From contig NZ_PTRE01000048.1 of the NCBI RefSeq assembly GCF_002965065.1, forward strand, positions 1-64,000: 64,000 nucleotides of DNA, read 5' to 3'. A program made the translations under genes and the position numbers. The stretch's first letter is position 1. The number at the start of each line of letters is the position of its first letter. Positions 54,685-64,000 of the stretch are shown here, piece after piece. The stretch comes from Escherichia sp. MOD1-EC7003 (GTDB lineage: Bacteria > Pseudomonadota > Gammaproteobacteria > Enterobacterales > Enterobacteriaceae). Under the pieces are notes generated by a model that made no database searches, had not been told where the DNA came from, and saw nothing but the letters and a program-made list of their open reading frames with translations.

Positions 54685-55254
54685 AAAATCGTCCCAAAAT
54701 TGAACAGGATTTTTATCTGCCTGGTAATTTCCAGGTAATGCCAGGTTAAATTCCGTTTTCATCCAACATGCCAGATCGTTGCCAGTACAGATGATATCGC
54801 TGTTATATACTGAATACACGGGATTACCACCAGTATGCAAAGATGTCGCCATATAACGATTCCTGTACAAAGGAATCAAAACCGGGCATTGGTTTGAGAT
54901 TTTATCAAAATGATCTTTGCGTGAATCTAAATTAAGATTTTTTTCTCCCCATACATCAAGCCAAAAATCGTTTTTCATAACATCGTATAATACACCCTCT
55001 ATAGGAGTATTGAATCTCTGTTTCACCTCGCGTTCTATTTTTCCTGAGTACAGCGCTTGCCGCCAGTGAATAAAACCTTCCGACGCAGGCAAAGCAGTAT
55101 GCAAAAATGCTTTAAAATCGAGTGGAAAGCAGAAATTAAAAGTTTGCTCAATGGTAGTAATCTCGGCCTCACTCAAACCTGCATAGAATATAATTCCTTT
55201 AGCTCTTAATCTGTCAACCAGGAGGGTGTAGTCTAGTGCCTTGTTCAATTTCAT
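54679..55254 (-). CDS. SUKH (SMI1/KNR4)-like family protein
   Basis: The 191-residue protein begins with LSEAEITTIEQTFNFCFPLDFKAFL, the pattern of SMI1/KNR4-type SUKH domains, many of which are immunity proteins to contact-dependent or polymorphic toxins. No toxin gene is adjacent in the window, so it may be an orphan immunity gene or a housekeeping member. It is convergent with, and overlaps by six bases, the UBA-like gene. Confidence 0.72.
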   Translation of the reverse strand: MKLNKALDYTLLVDRLRAKGIIFYAGLSEAEITTIEQTFNFCFPLDFKAFLHTALPASEGFIHWRQALYSGKIEREVKQRFNTPIEGVLYDVMKNDFWLDVWGEKNLNLDSRKDHFDKISNQCPVLIPLYRNRYMATSLHTGGNPVYSVYNSDIICTGNDLACWMKTEFNLALPGNYQADKNPVQFWDDFL

Positions 55255-55405
55255 CCCAATAACCTTAAATCCTTATGCTACAGTCTAAAACGAAGTTAAA
55301 TCATTCGTAAGCTGGATAAAACATTTTAGCATTATATCCAGCTTTTAATACGAATGCTTCATTTAAACTTCTATGCATCAACTTTCCATTGTGCTACCAG
55401 CTGAA

Positions 55406-55909
55406 TCACCCAACAATAACCGTCAATGCATGATTCCCTTGCCGTAGGATACGTCTGTACGCGCTAATCAGCTTTTCCATATCAAGCATGATCGAAGCGA
55501 AGAGTTGCCCCTCTAACTCTTCTGAAAAGGTCACTCCCGGATAAATCTCCATTTCATTGAGTCGTTTAATGGAAAACTGTTTACGTAGCTCACTTCGGTC
55601 CAGTGATTCCAGGCGGTCGATTGTCGCGCCTAACTCCTGATTCCAGGTTAACCCCAGAAAGCCATCTATACCATCTTCGAGGCTGTGTTCACCAAGCACT
55701 GCACGACTCAGCGGATCATTCTTTGCGGGATCAAAAGCAGAGGTGCCTGTCAGGCCAAAGTGTAAAAAATCCCAGCGTTTATCAATATCCAGTCGGCGTA
55801 ATCCTGAAAGCGTGTCATGTATATTATCCATCAAAGGTTTTTCAGTAGACTCAAGCAGTTGATTAATCTTTTTTGAGTCAATTTCTGCAAAATAGCCAAT
55901 CATGCCCAT
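55406..55909 (-). CDS. yfbM: DUF1877 family protein YfbM
   Basis: The 167-residue soluble protein of unknown function belongs to the DUF1877/YfbM family; the segment DKRWDFLHFGLTGTSAFDPAKND and the N-terminus MGMIGYFAEIDSKKINQLL are characteristic. It lies between the SUKH-like gene and yfbL, all on the minus strand. Structures of this family are known but no activity has been assigned that I can state. Confidence 0.88.
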   Translation of the reverse strand: MGMIGYFAEIDSKKINQLLESTEKPLMDNIHDTLSGLRRLDIDKRWDFLHFGLTGTSAFDPAKNDPLSRAVLGEHSLEDGIDGFLGLTWNQELGATIDRLESLDRSELRKQFSIKRLNEMEIYPGVTFSEELEGQLFASIMLDMEKLISAYRRILRQGNHALTVIVG

Positions 55910-56011
55910 TTATTACTTCTCCGTTGAATTTCATTTTTCGCATCTTAAAACAGACGAGGGAAAATAAAATACGTATGTTGCTTTTTCTGGAGCCGCCTCG
56001 AGAAATTTTTA

Positions 56012-56985
56012 TTATTTACTGTTGTATAACAAGGTGATAACGCCATCCACCACCTGAGCCATTTTCTGATAATTCAATCTGTCTGCGGTATCACCGGGCA
56101 AGTGGTATTGTTTATTACGATAAAAAGCGGTGTCAGTAATCATTATGGCGGAAATATCATGTTGCCAATAATTAAGGTGGTCAGAGAAATCAATGCCGGG
56201 AATAAATCCTGGAGCATTCATAGAATAAACAGATAAATCCCGGGATGACATCAATGCTGCTTTTGCCTGACGAACGGCGTTGATATCCTGCATTCTGCCG
56301 ACCACGGCAATAAAGTCTCCCCGATCGGGATAAAGCCAGGACATGGCCGGGGATGGGTAATCCTGGCTTCCAGGCGCAGAGTCGTAATAGCCAATCATTT
56401 CCAGAGAAATCATTAATTGTACTGGGCGGGTAAGCGAAGCTGCATGTACCGCGCTCCCCATTTCATCGCTACGAAAGAAGGGCGGTTCTTCCGACGCATA
56501 GGCGACCAGCTGCACGCCTGTTTTCGGTACTTGCTGATGTAACAAACGTGCCAGTTCGAGTAATCCTGCCACACCGCTGGCGTTATCATCCGCGCCCGGC
56601 GTATAGGTCAATTGATCGTTTTCATAACTGCTGGCAGAGTCATAATGCGCACCAATAATAATCAGCGGTCCATCGGCAGGACCATAATCAGCAACAATGT
56701 TTTTGTAGGGGCCACCTGTAATGGGGACATCCTGCGAGGTAACTCTGGCACCGCTACTGACAAAGACCTCTTTTATATACTCTGCGGACCTATTCAGATT
56801 ATCAATATTGTCGGCACTACGTGGATGCACAGTTTGTGTAAGATAACGAACTGTTTTTTCTAATTGCTCAGGACTTGCGTGTCGGGGCGTTGGCGGTAAT
56901 GCATTCACCCAGGGTTGGTAAAAAATAATCAGAGGGAGTGAAAACAGAAATAATATAATAAAAGCAAAATTTATTTTTTTTTCAT
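56012..56985 (-). pseudogene. yfbL: yfbL, M28-type aminopeptidase with a frameshift at an A9 tract in the signal sequence
   Basis: From GTG 56908 to 56012 there is an intact M28 metallopeptidase domain with ligands in GAHYDSAS, PGADDNASG, ASEEPPFF and IDFSDHLNYW. Upstream in the same frame the codons spell NFAFIILFLFSLPLIIFYQPW, a hydrophobic signal/anchor, but no start codon precedes it. ATG 56985 lies in the neighbouring frame: it reads MKKK and stops, because nine A follow; ten A, or a -1 slip on the tract, would join it perfectly to the signal and give about 324 residues. No clear Shine-Dalgarno is seen at ATG 56985, nor for a GTG 56908 start. It is a pseudogene or a slippage-expressed gene. 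Confidence 0.78.
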
Positions 56986-57122
56986 ATGCAAATTATTAAT
57001 GGGTTGCGTTGTCGAATCATTATTTGTTATGAATTTCGAGATTGTATTTTATTAAGATTAGCAGGATTATACAAAGAGTATATTTTATGTATGGGCCCTG
57101 AGTTTATTTAAAAGGATTTTAT

Positions 57123-58868
57123 ATGCGAAATAAAAATATAATCATGTTACTTATAAGTAGTTTGATTTTGTCAGGATGTGGGCCGGAACCTGAGGATAAG
57201 GAAAGTCAGCAACAACAACCCAGTACCCCCTCAGACCAGCAAGTGCTTGTCGCGCAACAAGCTGCAATAAAAGAGGTAGAGCAAAGCGCAGCCGCCGCTA
57301 AAGCTGCTGCAGACGCGAAAGCCTTAGCCCAGCAAGAAGTGCAACAATATTCAGATAAACAGACTTTGCAGGGGAGATTGCAGGAAGCGCCAACATTTGC
57401 ACGAGCGGCTAAAGCAAACACTACACATATCGCAAATCCAGGAACCGCTCGCTACCAGCAGTTCGATGATAATCCGGTTAAGCAGGTAGCGCAAAACCCA
57501 CTCGTGACGTTTAGCCTTGACGTCGACACCGGCAGTTATGCGAATGTGCGGCGTTTCCTTAATCAAGGGCTGTTACCTCCGCCAGACGCTGTGCGGGTGG
57601 AGGAGATAGTCAATTATTTCCCGTCTGACTGGGATATCAAAGACAAACAATCTATTCCGGCCTCTAAGCCAATACCTTTCGCTATGCGCTACGAATTGGC
57701 ACCTGCACCCTGGAATGAACAGCGAACATTGCTGAAAATTGATATCCTGGCGAAAGATCGCAAAAGTGAAGAGTTACCAGCTTCTAATCTGGTCTTTCTT
57801 ATCGACACGTCTGGTTCAATGATTTCTGATGAACGTTTGCCACTTATCCAGTCTTCGTTGAAATTATTGGTCAAAGAACTTCGTGAGCAGGATAACATTG
57901 CCATCGTGACCTACGCTGGCGACTCTCGTATTGCGTTGCCTTCTATCTCCGGTAGTCACAAGGCAGAAATTAATGCTGCAATTGATTCGCTGGATGCAGA
58001 AGGCAGTACCAATGGCGGTGCCGGGCTGGAGATGGCTTATCAGCAGGCAGCGAAGGGGTTTATTAAAGGTGGTATCAATCGCATTTTATTGGCCACTGAC
58101 GGTGACTTTAACGTTGGCATTGACGATCCAAAATCGATTGAATCAATGGTCAAAAAACAGCGTGAGTCCGGTGTTACTCTGTCGACGCTTGGCGTGGGGG
58201 ATAGCAATTATAACGAGGCAATGATGGTGAGAATTGCCGATGTTGGTAACGGCAACTATAGCTACATTGATACCCTCTCAGAGGCGCAGAAAGTGTTGAA
58301 CAGTGAAATGCGGCAGACGTTGATTACCGTAGCAAAAGATGTCAAAGCGCAAATTGAGTTTAACCCCGCGTGGGTAACGGAATACCGTCAGATAGGTTAT
58401 GAAAAGCGCCAACTTAGGGCAGAGGATTTTAATAACGACAACGTTGATGCGGGTGATATTGGCGCAGGTAAACATATAACATTGTTATTTGAATTAACGC
58501 TGAAAGGGCAAAAAGCATCAATTGATAAGTTACGCTATGCCCCGGATAACAAATCAGCGAAATCGGACAAAACAAAAGAACTTGCCTGGTTAAAGATTCG
58601 TTGGAAATACCCGCAGGGAAAAGAAAGTCAGTTAGTTGAATTCCCGTTGGCATTCGCAATAAAGGCACCTTCAGAAGATATGCGTTTTCGCGCAGCAGTG
58701 GCTGCATATGGGCAAAAGTTACGCGGTTCTGAATACCTGAATAATACCTCCTGGCAGCAGATCAAACAGTGGGCTCAGAAGGCAAAAGGGGAAGATCCAC
58801 AGGGTTACAGAGCGGAATTTATTCGCCTGATTGGACTGGCGAAAGATCTGGACAATTCACAAAACTAA
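57123..58868 (+). CDS. yfbK: VWA-domain lipoprotein YfbK
   Basis: The 581-residue lipoprotein has signal peptide MRNKNIIMLLISSLILSGC with the lipobox LSGC (Cys19), a Gln/Ala-rich linker, a YfbK-type N domain and a von Willebrand factor A domain. The MIDAS motif DTSGS lies at about residue 228, with the ATDGDFN segment following. The C-terminal DUF3520-like region (KELAWLKIRWKYP) is present. Function unknown. Divergent from yfbL. Confidence 0.93.
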   Translation: MRNKNIIMLLISSLILSGCGPEPEDKESQQQQPSTPSDQQVLVAQQAAIKEVEQSAAAAKAAADAKALAQQEVQQYSDKQTLQGRLQEAPTFARAAKANTTHIANPGTARYQQFDDNPVKQVAQNPLVTFSLDVDTGSYANVRRFLNQGLLPPPDAVRVEEIVNYFPSDWDIKDKQSIPASKPIPFAMRYELAPAPWNEQRTLLKIDILAKDRKSEELPASNLVFLIDTSGSMISDERLPLIQSSLKLLVKELREQDNIAIVTYAGDSRIALPSISGSHKAEINAAIDSLDAEGSTNGGAGLEMAYQQAAKGFIKGGINRILLATDGDFNVGIDDPKSIESMVKKQRESGVTLSTLGVGDSNYNEAMMVRIADVGNGNYSYIDTLSEAQKVLNSEMRQTLITVAKDVKAQIEFNPAWVTEYRQIGYEKRQLRAEDFNNDNVDAGDIGAGKHITLLFELTLKGQKASIDKLRYAPDNKSAKSDKTKELAWLKIRWKYPQGKESQLVEFPLAFAIKAPSEDMRFRAAVAAYGQKLRGSEYLNNTSWQQIKQWAQKAKGEDPQGYRAEFIRLIGLAKDLDNSQN

Positions 58869-58879
58869 AAATGATAATT

Positions 58880-58920
58880 CTGTTTGCCTGATATCGACAT
58901 CAAACGTATCCGGCAAACAG
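58880..58920. terminator. Hairpin after yfbK
   Basis: CTGTTTGCC (58880-58888) pairs perfectly with GGCAAACAG (58912-58920), with a REP-like core (TGATATCG...GTATCCGG) between. It lies between convergent yfbK and rbn. K-12 has elaD here, as I recall; no such gene is present. Confidence 0.55.
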
Positions 58921-58988
58921 ATGAAAAAATGTCAAATAAGTGCGTTGGTATCATTAAATTAATCAGCCAACTAACCACCTCTTTTGAC

Positions 58989-59906
58989 TTAAATGCTAAA
59001 CACTGCGAAATCATTCGCCAGTTCGGTCGCCGGGAAAATTGACCGGCATTCACGTAACAGGTGCTGACAACCTTTGTCATCATAACGCGAGCTGACGTGG
59101 GTAATAATTAGCTTTCCGACTCCGGCCTCACGGGCCAGTGTCGCAGCCTGGCGTGTAGAGCTGTGGCCGCGACTATTGGCTTTGGCTTCCATGGTTATAT
59201 CCAGCGTTGCTTCATGCACCATGACATCGACACCTTTAGCCAGGTCGATTGCGGCATCGCAGGGACTGGTATCGCCGAAAATAGCGAGTGCTTTACCTGG
59301 CGTTGGTGCGGCTAAGTAATCTGCGCCGTTAATCTGCCTGCCGTCTTCCAGCGTGATTGTTTTGCCTGCTTTTAATTCCTGAAACAGCGGGCCAGACGGC
59401 ACGCCAGCAGCTTTTAATGCCCGGGCATCTAATGCACCTGGTTTATCATGCTCTTCAATACGATAGCCATAACATTCTAATGGGTGTTCCATCGGATAAG
59501 CGGTCACTTTGCGCAGGCCGTCATCAAGAATTTCGCCAGCGATAATTTCGACAATTTCCAGCGGATAATCGGTCCACGAGCCGCTAATTCGCAGCGCGGT
59601 CTCCACAAATTCACGGACACCTTGCGGACCATAAATCGTTAAGGGCTGCACAATGCCTGACATGGAACGACTGCACAGCAAGCCGGGTAAACCAAAGAGA
59701 TGATCGCCATGAAGGTGACTGATAAAAATCTTGTTCAGTTTTCCAGGGTTAAAGGCGGTATGCAGGAGCTGATGCTGGGTGCCTTCACCGCAGTCAAACA
59801 ACCAAAGTCCGCTCTGGGTAGGATGTTGCAGGTTAAGCAATATTGCTGTGACATTACGCGTACGCGTTGGCACACCGGCCGAAGTACCTAAAAAAATTAA
59901 TTCCAT
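58989..59906 (-). CDS. rbn: Ribonuclease BN (RNase Z-type)
   Basis: Rbn (ElaC) is a tRNA 3'-processing nuclease of the metallo-beta-lactamase family with endo- and exonuclease activity. I use ATG 59906 ([18 protein letters not shown]), giving 305 residues. The signature [12 protein letters not shown] (His/Asp zinc ligands, about residues 64-75), a further Asp at IFGDTSPCD and the C-terminal [10 protein letters not shown] are present. Convergent with yfbK; divergent from elaA. Confidence 0.96.
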   Translation of the reverse strand: MELIFLGTSAGVPTRTRNVTAILLNLQHPTQSGLWLFDCGEGTQHQLLHTAFNPGKLNKIFISHLHGDHLFGLPGLLCSRSMSGIVQPLTIYGPQGVREFVETALRISGSWTDYPLEIVEIIAGEILDDGLRKVTAYPMEHPLECYGYRIEEHDKPGALDARALKAAGVPSGPLFQELKAGKTITLEDGRQINGADYLAAPTPGKALAIFGDTSPCDAAIDLAKGVDVMVHEATLDITMEAKANSRGHSSTRQAATLAREAGVGKLIITHVSSRYDDKGCQHLLRECRSIFPATELANDFAVFSI

Positions 59907-59970
59907 GAGTTCATCACGTTTCAAAAAATATTCCGGCTAGTATAAGGCATACATCTAAAAGGAGAGCATT

Positions 59971-60432
59971 ATGATTGAATGGCAAGATCTGCATCACGCT
60001 GAATTATCGGTTTCCCAGCTTTATGCCTTATTACAACTGCGTTGCGCAGTGTTTGTTGTCGAGCAGAATTGCCCTTATCAGGATATCGATGGTGATGATT
60101 TGACGGGAGATAATCGCCATATTCTCGGTTGGAAAAATAATGAACTGGTGGCGTATGCGAGGATTCTGAAAAGTGATGATGATCTTGCGCCGGTCGTTAT
60201 TGCTCGGGTGATTGTCAGTGAAGCGTTGCGTGGCCAAAAAGTGGGGCAACAGCTGATGAGTAAAACACTCGAAACATGTGCGCATCACTGGCCTGATAAG
60301 CCTGTTTACCTCGGGGCGCAGGCGCATCTGCAAAACTTCTACCAGAGTTTTGGCTTTATCCCAGTGACGGAGGTCTATGAAGAAGATGGTATCCCACACA
60401 TTGGGATGGCACGCGAGGTAATTCAGGCGTAA
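59971..60432 (+). CDS. elaA: GNAT-family N-acetyltransferase ElaA
   Basis: The 153-residue GNAT-fold protein has the acetyl-CoA motif VIVSEALRGQKVGQQLMSKT (about residues 87-106; R-x-x-G-x-G/A-like). No acceptor substrate is known. It has GGAGAGC before ATG 59971 and is followed by elaB in the same direction. Confidence 0.93.
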   Translation: MIEWQDLHHAELSVSQLYALLQLRCAVFVVEQNCPYQDIDGDDLTGDNRHILGWKNNELVAYARILKSDDDLAPVVIARVIVSEALRGQKVGQQLMSKTLETCAHHWPDKPVYLGAQAHLQNFYQSFGFIPVTEVYEEDGIPHIGMAREVIQA

Positions 60433-60486
60433 TCAATAACCCTTGTCTATAGTTAGTGACAGGTTTTACGCAAATGGAGAACGAGA

Positions 60487-60792
60487 ATGTCTAATCAGTT
60501 TGGTGATACACGTATCGATGATGACCTGACGCTGCTTAGTGAAACACTGGAAGAGGTGCTCCGCTCCTCTGGCGATCCCGCCGATCAGAAATATGTTGAG
60601 CTGAAAGCGCGTGCAGAAAAAGCGCTGGATGATGTGAAAAAACGGGTTAGCCAGGCTTCAGACAGTTATTACTATCGGGCGAAGCAGGCCGTTTATCGTG
60701 CTGATGACTACGTCCACGAAAAGCCCTGGCAAGGAATTGGCGTGGGCGCTGCTGTTGGGCTGGTATTAGGACTGTTGCTGGCACGCCGCTAA
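60487..60792 (+). CDS. elaB: Tail-anchored inner membrane protein ElaB (DUF883)
   Basis: The 101-residue DUF883 protein of the ElaB/YqjD/YgaM group has a soluble helical N-terminal part and a C-terminal membrane segment GIGVGAAVGLVLGLLLARR with the GxxxG character of this family. Members bind ribosomes and protect stationary-phase cells; a C-terminal tail anchor is consistent with that. It lies between elaA and menF. Confidence 0.94.
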   Translation: MSNQFGDTRIDDDLTLLSETLEEVLRSSGDPADQKYVELKARAEKALDDVKKRVSQASDSYYYRAKQAVYRADDYVHEKPWQGIGVGAAVGLVLGLLLARR

Positions 60793-60794
60793 AA

Positions 60795-60848
60795 CCTCAT
60801 TACACCGGGGTACTGCATTTTTGTTGTAGTACCCCGTATAATGTGAGG
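60795..60848 (+). promoter_or_regulatory. Inverted repeat containing a -10 box upstream of menF
   Basis: CGGGGTACT (60806-60814) pairs with AGTACCCCG (60829-60837), and CCTCA/TGAGG arms extend it. TATAAT at 60837-60842, within the right arm, is a consensus -10 about 30 bases before the menF start; no good -35 is seen. The structure may terminate elaB and also hold the menF promoter. Confidence 0.5.
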
Positions 60849-60870
60849 CTTTTAACAGGGAGAGGTCTGC

Positions 60871-62166
60871 GTGCAATCACTTACTACGGCGCTGGAAAGT
60901 CTACTGCGCCATTTGTCGCAAGAGATTCCGGCGACACCCGGCATTCGGGTTATCGATATTCCTTTCCCTCTCAAAGACGCTTTTGATGCCTTAAGCTGGC
61001 TGGCCAGTCAGCGGGCGTATCCGCAATTCTACTGGCAACAGCGTAATGGTGATGAAGAAGCTGCTGTCCTGGGCGCGATTACCTGTTTTACATCGTTGGA
61101 CCAGGCGCAACGTTTTCTTCGTCAGCACCCGGAACACGCCGACTTACGCATCTGGGGGCTAAATGCGTTTGACCCGTCGCAGGGCCATTTACTTTTACCA
61201 CGCCTGGAATGGCGACGCTGTGGCGGTAAAGCCACACTGCGGCTGACGCTATTCAGCGAAAGCTCCCTTGAGCACGATGCGATCAAGGCAAAAGAATTTA
61301 TCGCCACACTGGTGAATATTAAACCCTTGCCTGGGTTACATTTAACCACTACGCGAGAACAACACTGGCCGGACAAAACGGGCTGGACGCAATTAATCGA
61401 ACTGGCCACGAAAACCATCGCCGAAGGTGAGCTCGACAAAGTGGTTCTTGCCCGGGCAACTGACCTGCATTTCGCAAGTCCAGTCAATGCGGCGGCGATG
61501 ATGGCGGCCAGTCGCCGGCTCAATCTGAACTGCTACCATTTTTACATGGCCTTTGATGGCGAAAATGCTTTTCTTGGCTCTTCACCGGAACGGTTATGGC
61601 GGCGGCGTGACAAAGCGCTGCGTACTGAAGCGCTGGCGGGAACGGTAGCAAATCATCCTGATGATAAGCAGGCGCGGCAGTTGGGTGAGTGGCTGATGGC
61701 AGATGATAAAAACCAGCGCGAGAACATGCTGGTGGTGGAAGATATCTGCCAACGATTACAGGCCGATACCCAGACACTGGATGTTTTACCGCCGCAGGTA
61801 CTGCGTCTGCGTAAAGTGCAGCATCTTCGCCGCTGTATCTGGACTTCACTCAACAAAGCGGATGATGTGATCTGTCTACATCAGTTGCAGCCAACGGCAG
61901 CCGTTGCTGGCTTACCGCGCGATCTGGCGCGACAGTTTATCGCCCGTCACGAACTGTTCACCCGAGAATGGTACGCCGGTTCTGCGGGCTATCTCTCATT
62001 ACAACAAAGCGAATTCTGCGTTTCCCTGCGCTCAGCAAAAATCAGCGGCAATGTCGTGCGATTATATGCTGGCGCGGGCATTCTCCGTGGCTCCGACCCC
62101 GAGCAAGAGTGGCAGGAAATCGACAACAAAGCGGCAGGACTGCGGACTTTATTACAAATGGAATAG
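60871..62166 (+). CDS. menF: Isochorismate synthase MenF
   Basis: MenF makes isochorismate from chorismate for menaquinone synthesis. The 431-residue chorismate-binding protein starts at GTG 60871. The conserved segments [29 protein letters not shown], and the C-terminal [19 protein letters not shown] are all visible. It is followed by menD after an 88-base gap. Confidence 0.96.
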   Translation: MQSLTTALESLLRHLSQEIPATPGIRVIDIPFPLKDAFDALSWLASQRAYPQFYWQQRNGDEEAAVLGAITCFTSLDQAQRFLRQHPEHADLRIWGLNAFDPSQGHLLLPRLEWRRCGGKATLRLTLFSESSLEHDAIKAKEFIATLVNIKPLPGLHLTTTREQHWPDKTGWTQLIELATKTIAEGELDKVVLARATDLHFASPVNAAAMMAASRRLNLNCYHFYMAFDGENAFLGSSPERLWRRRDKALRTEALAGTVANHPDDKQARQLGEWLMADDKNQRENMLVVEDICQRLQADTQTLDVLPPQVLRLRKVQHLRRCIWTSLNKADDVICLHQLQPTAAVAGLPRDLARQFIARHELFTREWYAGSAGYLSLQQSEFCVSLRSAKISGNVVRLYAGAGILRGSDPEQEWQEIDNKAAGLRTLLQME

Positions 62167-62254
62167 TAATGAGTCGCATCATTACCGATTCATATCAATA
62201 ATCTATTTTTGTAGCTCCTTATACTTAGCCGCAATATTGATACCGGACAAACTC

Positions 62255-63925
62255 ATGTCAGTAAGCGCATTTAACCGACGCTGGGCGGCGGTCATTCTGG
62301 AAGCATTAACGCGTCACGGCGTCAGACACGTCTGCATCGCCCCTGGCTCGCGTTCTACCCCGTTAACGTTAGCGGCGGCAGAGAATTCTGCATTCATTCA
62401 CCATACCCATTTTGATGAGCGTGGACTGGGGCATCTGGCGCTGGGGCTGGCGAAAGTCAGCAAGCAGCCGGTGGCGGTGATTGTGACCTCCGGTACGGCG
62501 GTGGCGAATCTCTATCCGGCACTGATTGAAGCGGGGTTAACCGGAGAAAAACTGATCCTGTTAACCGCCGATCGCCCGCCTGAGCTCATTGACTGCGGCG
62601 CGAATCAGGCGATTCGTCAGCCGGGAATGTTTGCTACTCATCCTGCGTATAGCATTTCACTGCCGCGTCCGACTCAGGATATTCCTGCTCGTTGGCTGGT
62701 TTCTACTATCGACCACGCTTTAGGTACGCTGCATGCGGGTGGGGTGCATATTAACTGCCCGTTTGCTGAACCGTTGTATGGTGAGATGGACGACACCGGG
62801 CTTAGCTGGCAACAAGGTCTGGGCGACTGGTGGCAGGACGACAAACCGTGGCTGCGTGAAGCGCCTCGTCTGGAAAGTGAAAAACAGCGCGACTGGTTCT
62901 TCTGGCGGCAAAAGCGCGGCGTGGTGGTTGCCGGGCGTATGAGCGCGGAAGAGGGCAAAAAAGTGGCCCAGTGGGCGCAAACTCTTGGCTGGCCGCTGAT
63001 TGGTGACGTGCTGTCGCAAACCGGGCAGCCGCTGCCGTGTGCCGATCTCTGGTTAGGCAATGCCAAAGCGGTGAGTGAATTACAGCAGGCACAAATTGTG
63101 GTGCAACTGGGTAGCAGCCTGACCGGCAAACGGCTCCTGCAATGGCAGGTGAGCTGTGAACCAGAAGAGTACTGGATTGTTGATGACATCGAAGGGCGAC
63201 TTGATCCAGCGCACCATCGTGGGCGTCGCTTGGTTGCCAATATTGCCGACTGGCTGGAGCTGCATCCGGCAGAAAAACGCCAGCCCTGGTGCGTTGAAAT
63301 CCCGCGCCTGGCTGAACAGGCAATGCAGGCTGTTGTTGCCCGTCGCGATGCTTTTGGCGAAGCGCAACTGGCGCACCGTATCAACAGCTACTTGCCGGAA
63401 CAGGGGCAACTGTTTGTAGGCAACAGCCTGGTGGTGCGTTTGATTGATGCGCTTTCGCAACTTCCGGCGGGTTACCCGGTGTATAGCAACCGTGGGGCCA
63501 GCGGAATTGACGGGCTACTCTCGACTGCCGCAGGCGTTCAGCGGGCCAGTGGTAAACCAACGCTGGCGATTGTGGGCGATCTCTCCGCACTTTACGACCT
63601 GAACGCGCTGGCGTTATTGCGCCAGGTTTCCGCGCCGTTGGTATTAATTGTGGTGAACAACAACGGTGGACAAATTTTCTCGCTGTTGCCAACGCCGAAA
63701 AGCGAGCGCGAGCGTTTCTATCTGATGCCGCAAAACGTCCATTTTGAGCACGCCGCAGCGATGTTCGAGCTGAAATATCATCGTCCGCAAAACTGGCAGG
63801 AACTTGAAACAGCACTTGCCGATGCCTGGCGTACTCCGACCACCACGGTGATTGAAATGGTGGTTAATGACACCGATGGTGCGCAAACCCTCCAGCAACT
63901 GCTGGCGCAGGTAAGCCATTTATGA
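62255..63925 (+). CDS. menD: 2-succinyl-5-enolpyruvyl-6-hydroxy-3-cyclohexene-1-carboxylate synthase
   Basis: MenD condenses isochorismate with the succinic-semialdehyde unit from 2-oxoglutarate, using thiamine diphosphate. I use ATG 62255 ([11 protein letters not shown]), giving 556 residues, the length of E. coli MenD; an upstream in-frame opening to 61904 lies inside menF in another frame. The ThDP Glu region [15 protein letters not shown] and the [15 protein letters not shown] ThDP motif (about residues 440-454) are present. Overlaps menH by four bases. Confidence 0.97.
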
Positions 63926-64000
63926 TCCTGCACGCGCAGGCCAAACACGGCAAACCAGGTTTACCCTGGCTGGTGTTTTTGCACGGTTTTTCCGGCGATA
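63922..64000 (+). CDS. menH: 2-succinyl-6-hydroxy-2,4-cyclohexadiene-1-carboxylate synthase MenH, partial
   Basis: Starts at ATG 63922 inside the menD stop (ATGA) and runs off the window; 26 codons are visible. [20 protein letters not shown] then HGFSGD, the alpha/beta-hydrolase oxyanion region, matches MenH. It removes pyruvate from the MenD product in menaquinone synthesis. Confidence 0.93.

Overview
The window is chromosomal DNA of an enterobacterium that is almost certainly Escherichia coli or a very close Escherichia. Gene order and protein sequences follow the E. coli backbone from flk/pdxB to menF-menD-menH, read in the opposite direction to the K-12 map. No tRNA, rRNA, CRISPR array or prophage is seen. 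The species call rests on recognising the proteins from memory; no database search was run.

Layout. 1-193: the end of an IS3-family (IS911-like) element interrupts flk. 292-10074: pdxB, usg-truA, dedA, accD, folC-dedD, cvpA-purF and ubiX, covering vitamin B6, tRNA modification, fatty-acid, folate, purine and quinone biosynthesis. 10255-14428: argT and the hisJQMP basic amino-acid ABC transporter, with nitrogen-control signals. 14589-19205: rpnB and the yfcH-folX-yfcG-yfcF-yfcE-yfcD group, in which yfcF is broken by an internal deletion. 19212-24500: an accessory sugar locus with a LacI-type regulator, an ascorbate-type PTS (EIIA, EIIB, EIIC) and a transketolase split into two genes. It sits between yfcD and yfcC, which are adjacent in K-12. 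24506-37701: yfcC, pta-ackA (acetate overflow), yfbV, yfbU, hxpA, yfbS, yfbR, alaA and the flagellar repressor lrhA. 37702-53335: a long leader and the complete 13-gene nuoA-N operon for respiratory complex I. 53363-58868: an AT-richer variable stretch with small genes of unknown role (one SUKH/SMI1-like, one with UBA/EF-Ts-like repeats), yfbM, a frameshifted yfbL and yfbK. 58989-64000: rbn, elaA, elaB, then menF-menD-menH (menaquinone), with menH running off the end.

How the genes work together. Complex I, the pta-ackA acetate pathway, menaquinone synthesis and ubiX link respiration with overflow metabolism. An ArcA-type box in the nuo leader and an FNR-type palindrome in the ackA-yfbV gap fit oxygen control. 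The his transport genes carry an NtrC-type palindrome and sigma54-like elements.

Most backbone genes are ordinary. The points of interest are the PTS/split-transketolase operon with its tandem operators and CRP-like site, the three gene disruptions (flk by IS, yfcF by microhomology deletion, yfbL by an A9 tract), an internal start inside rpnB, a duplicated hairpin flanking a REP pair, and the small-gene cluster downstream of nuoN.
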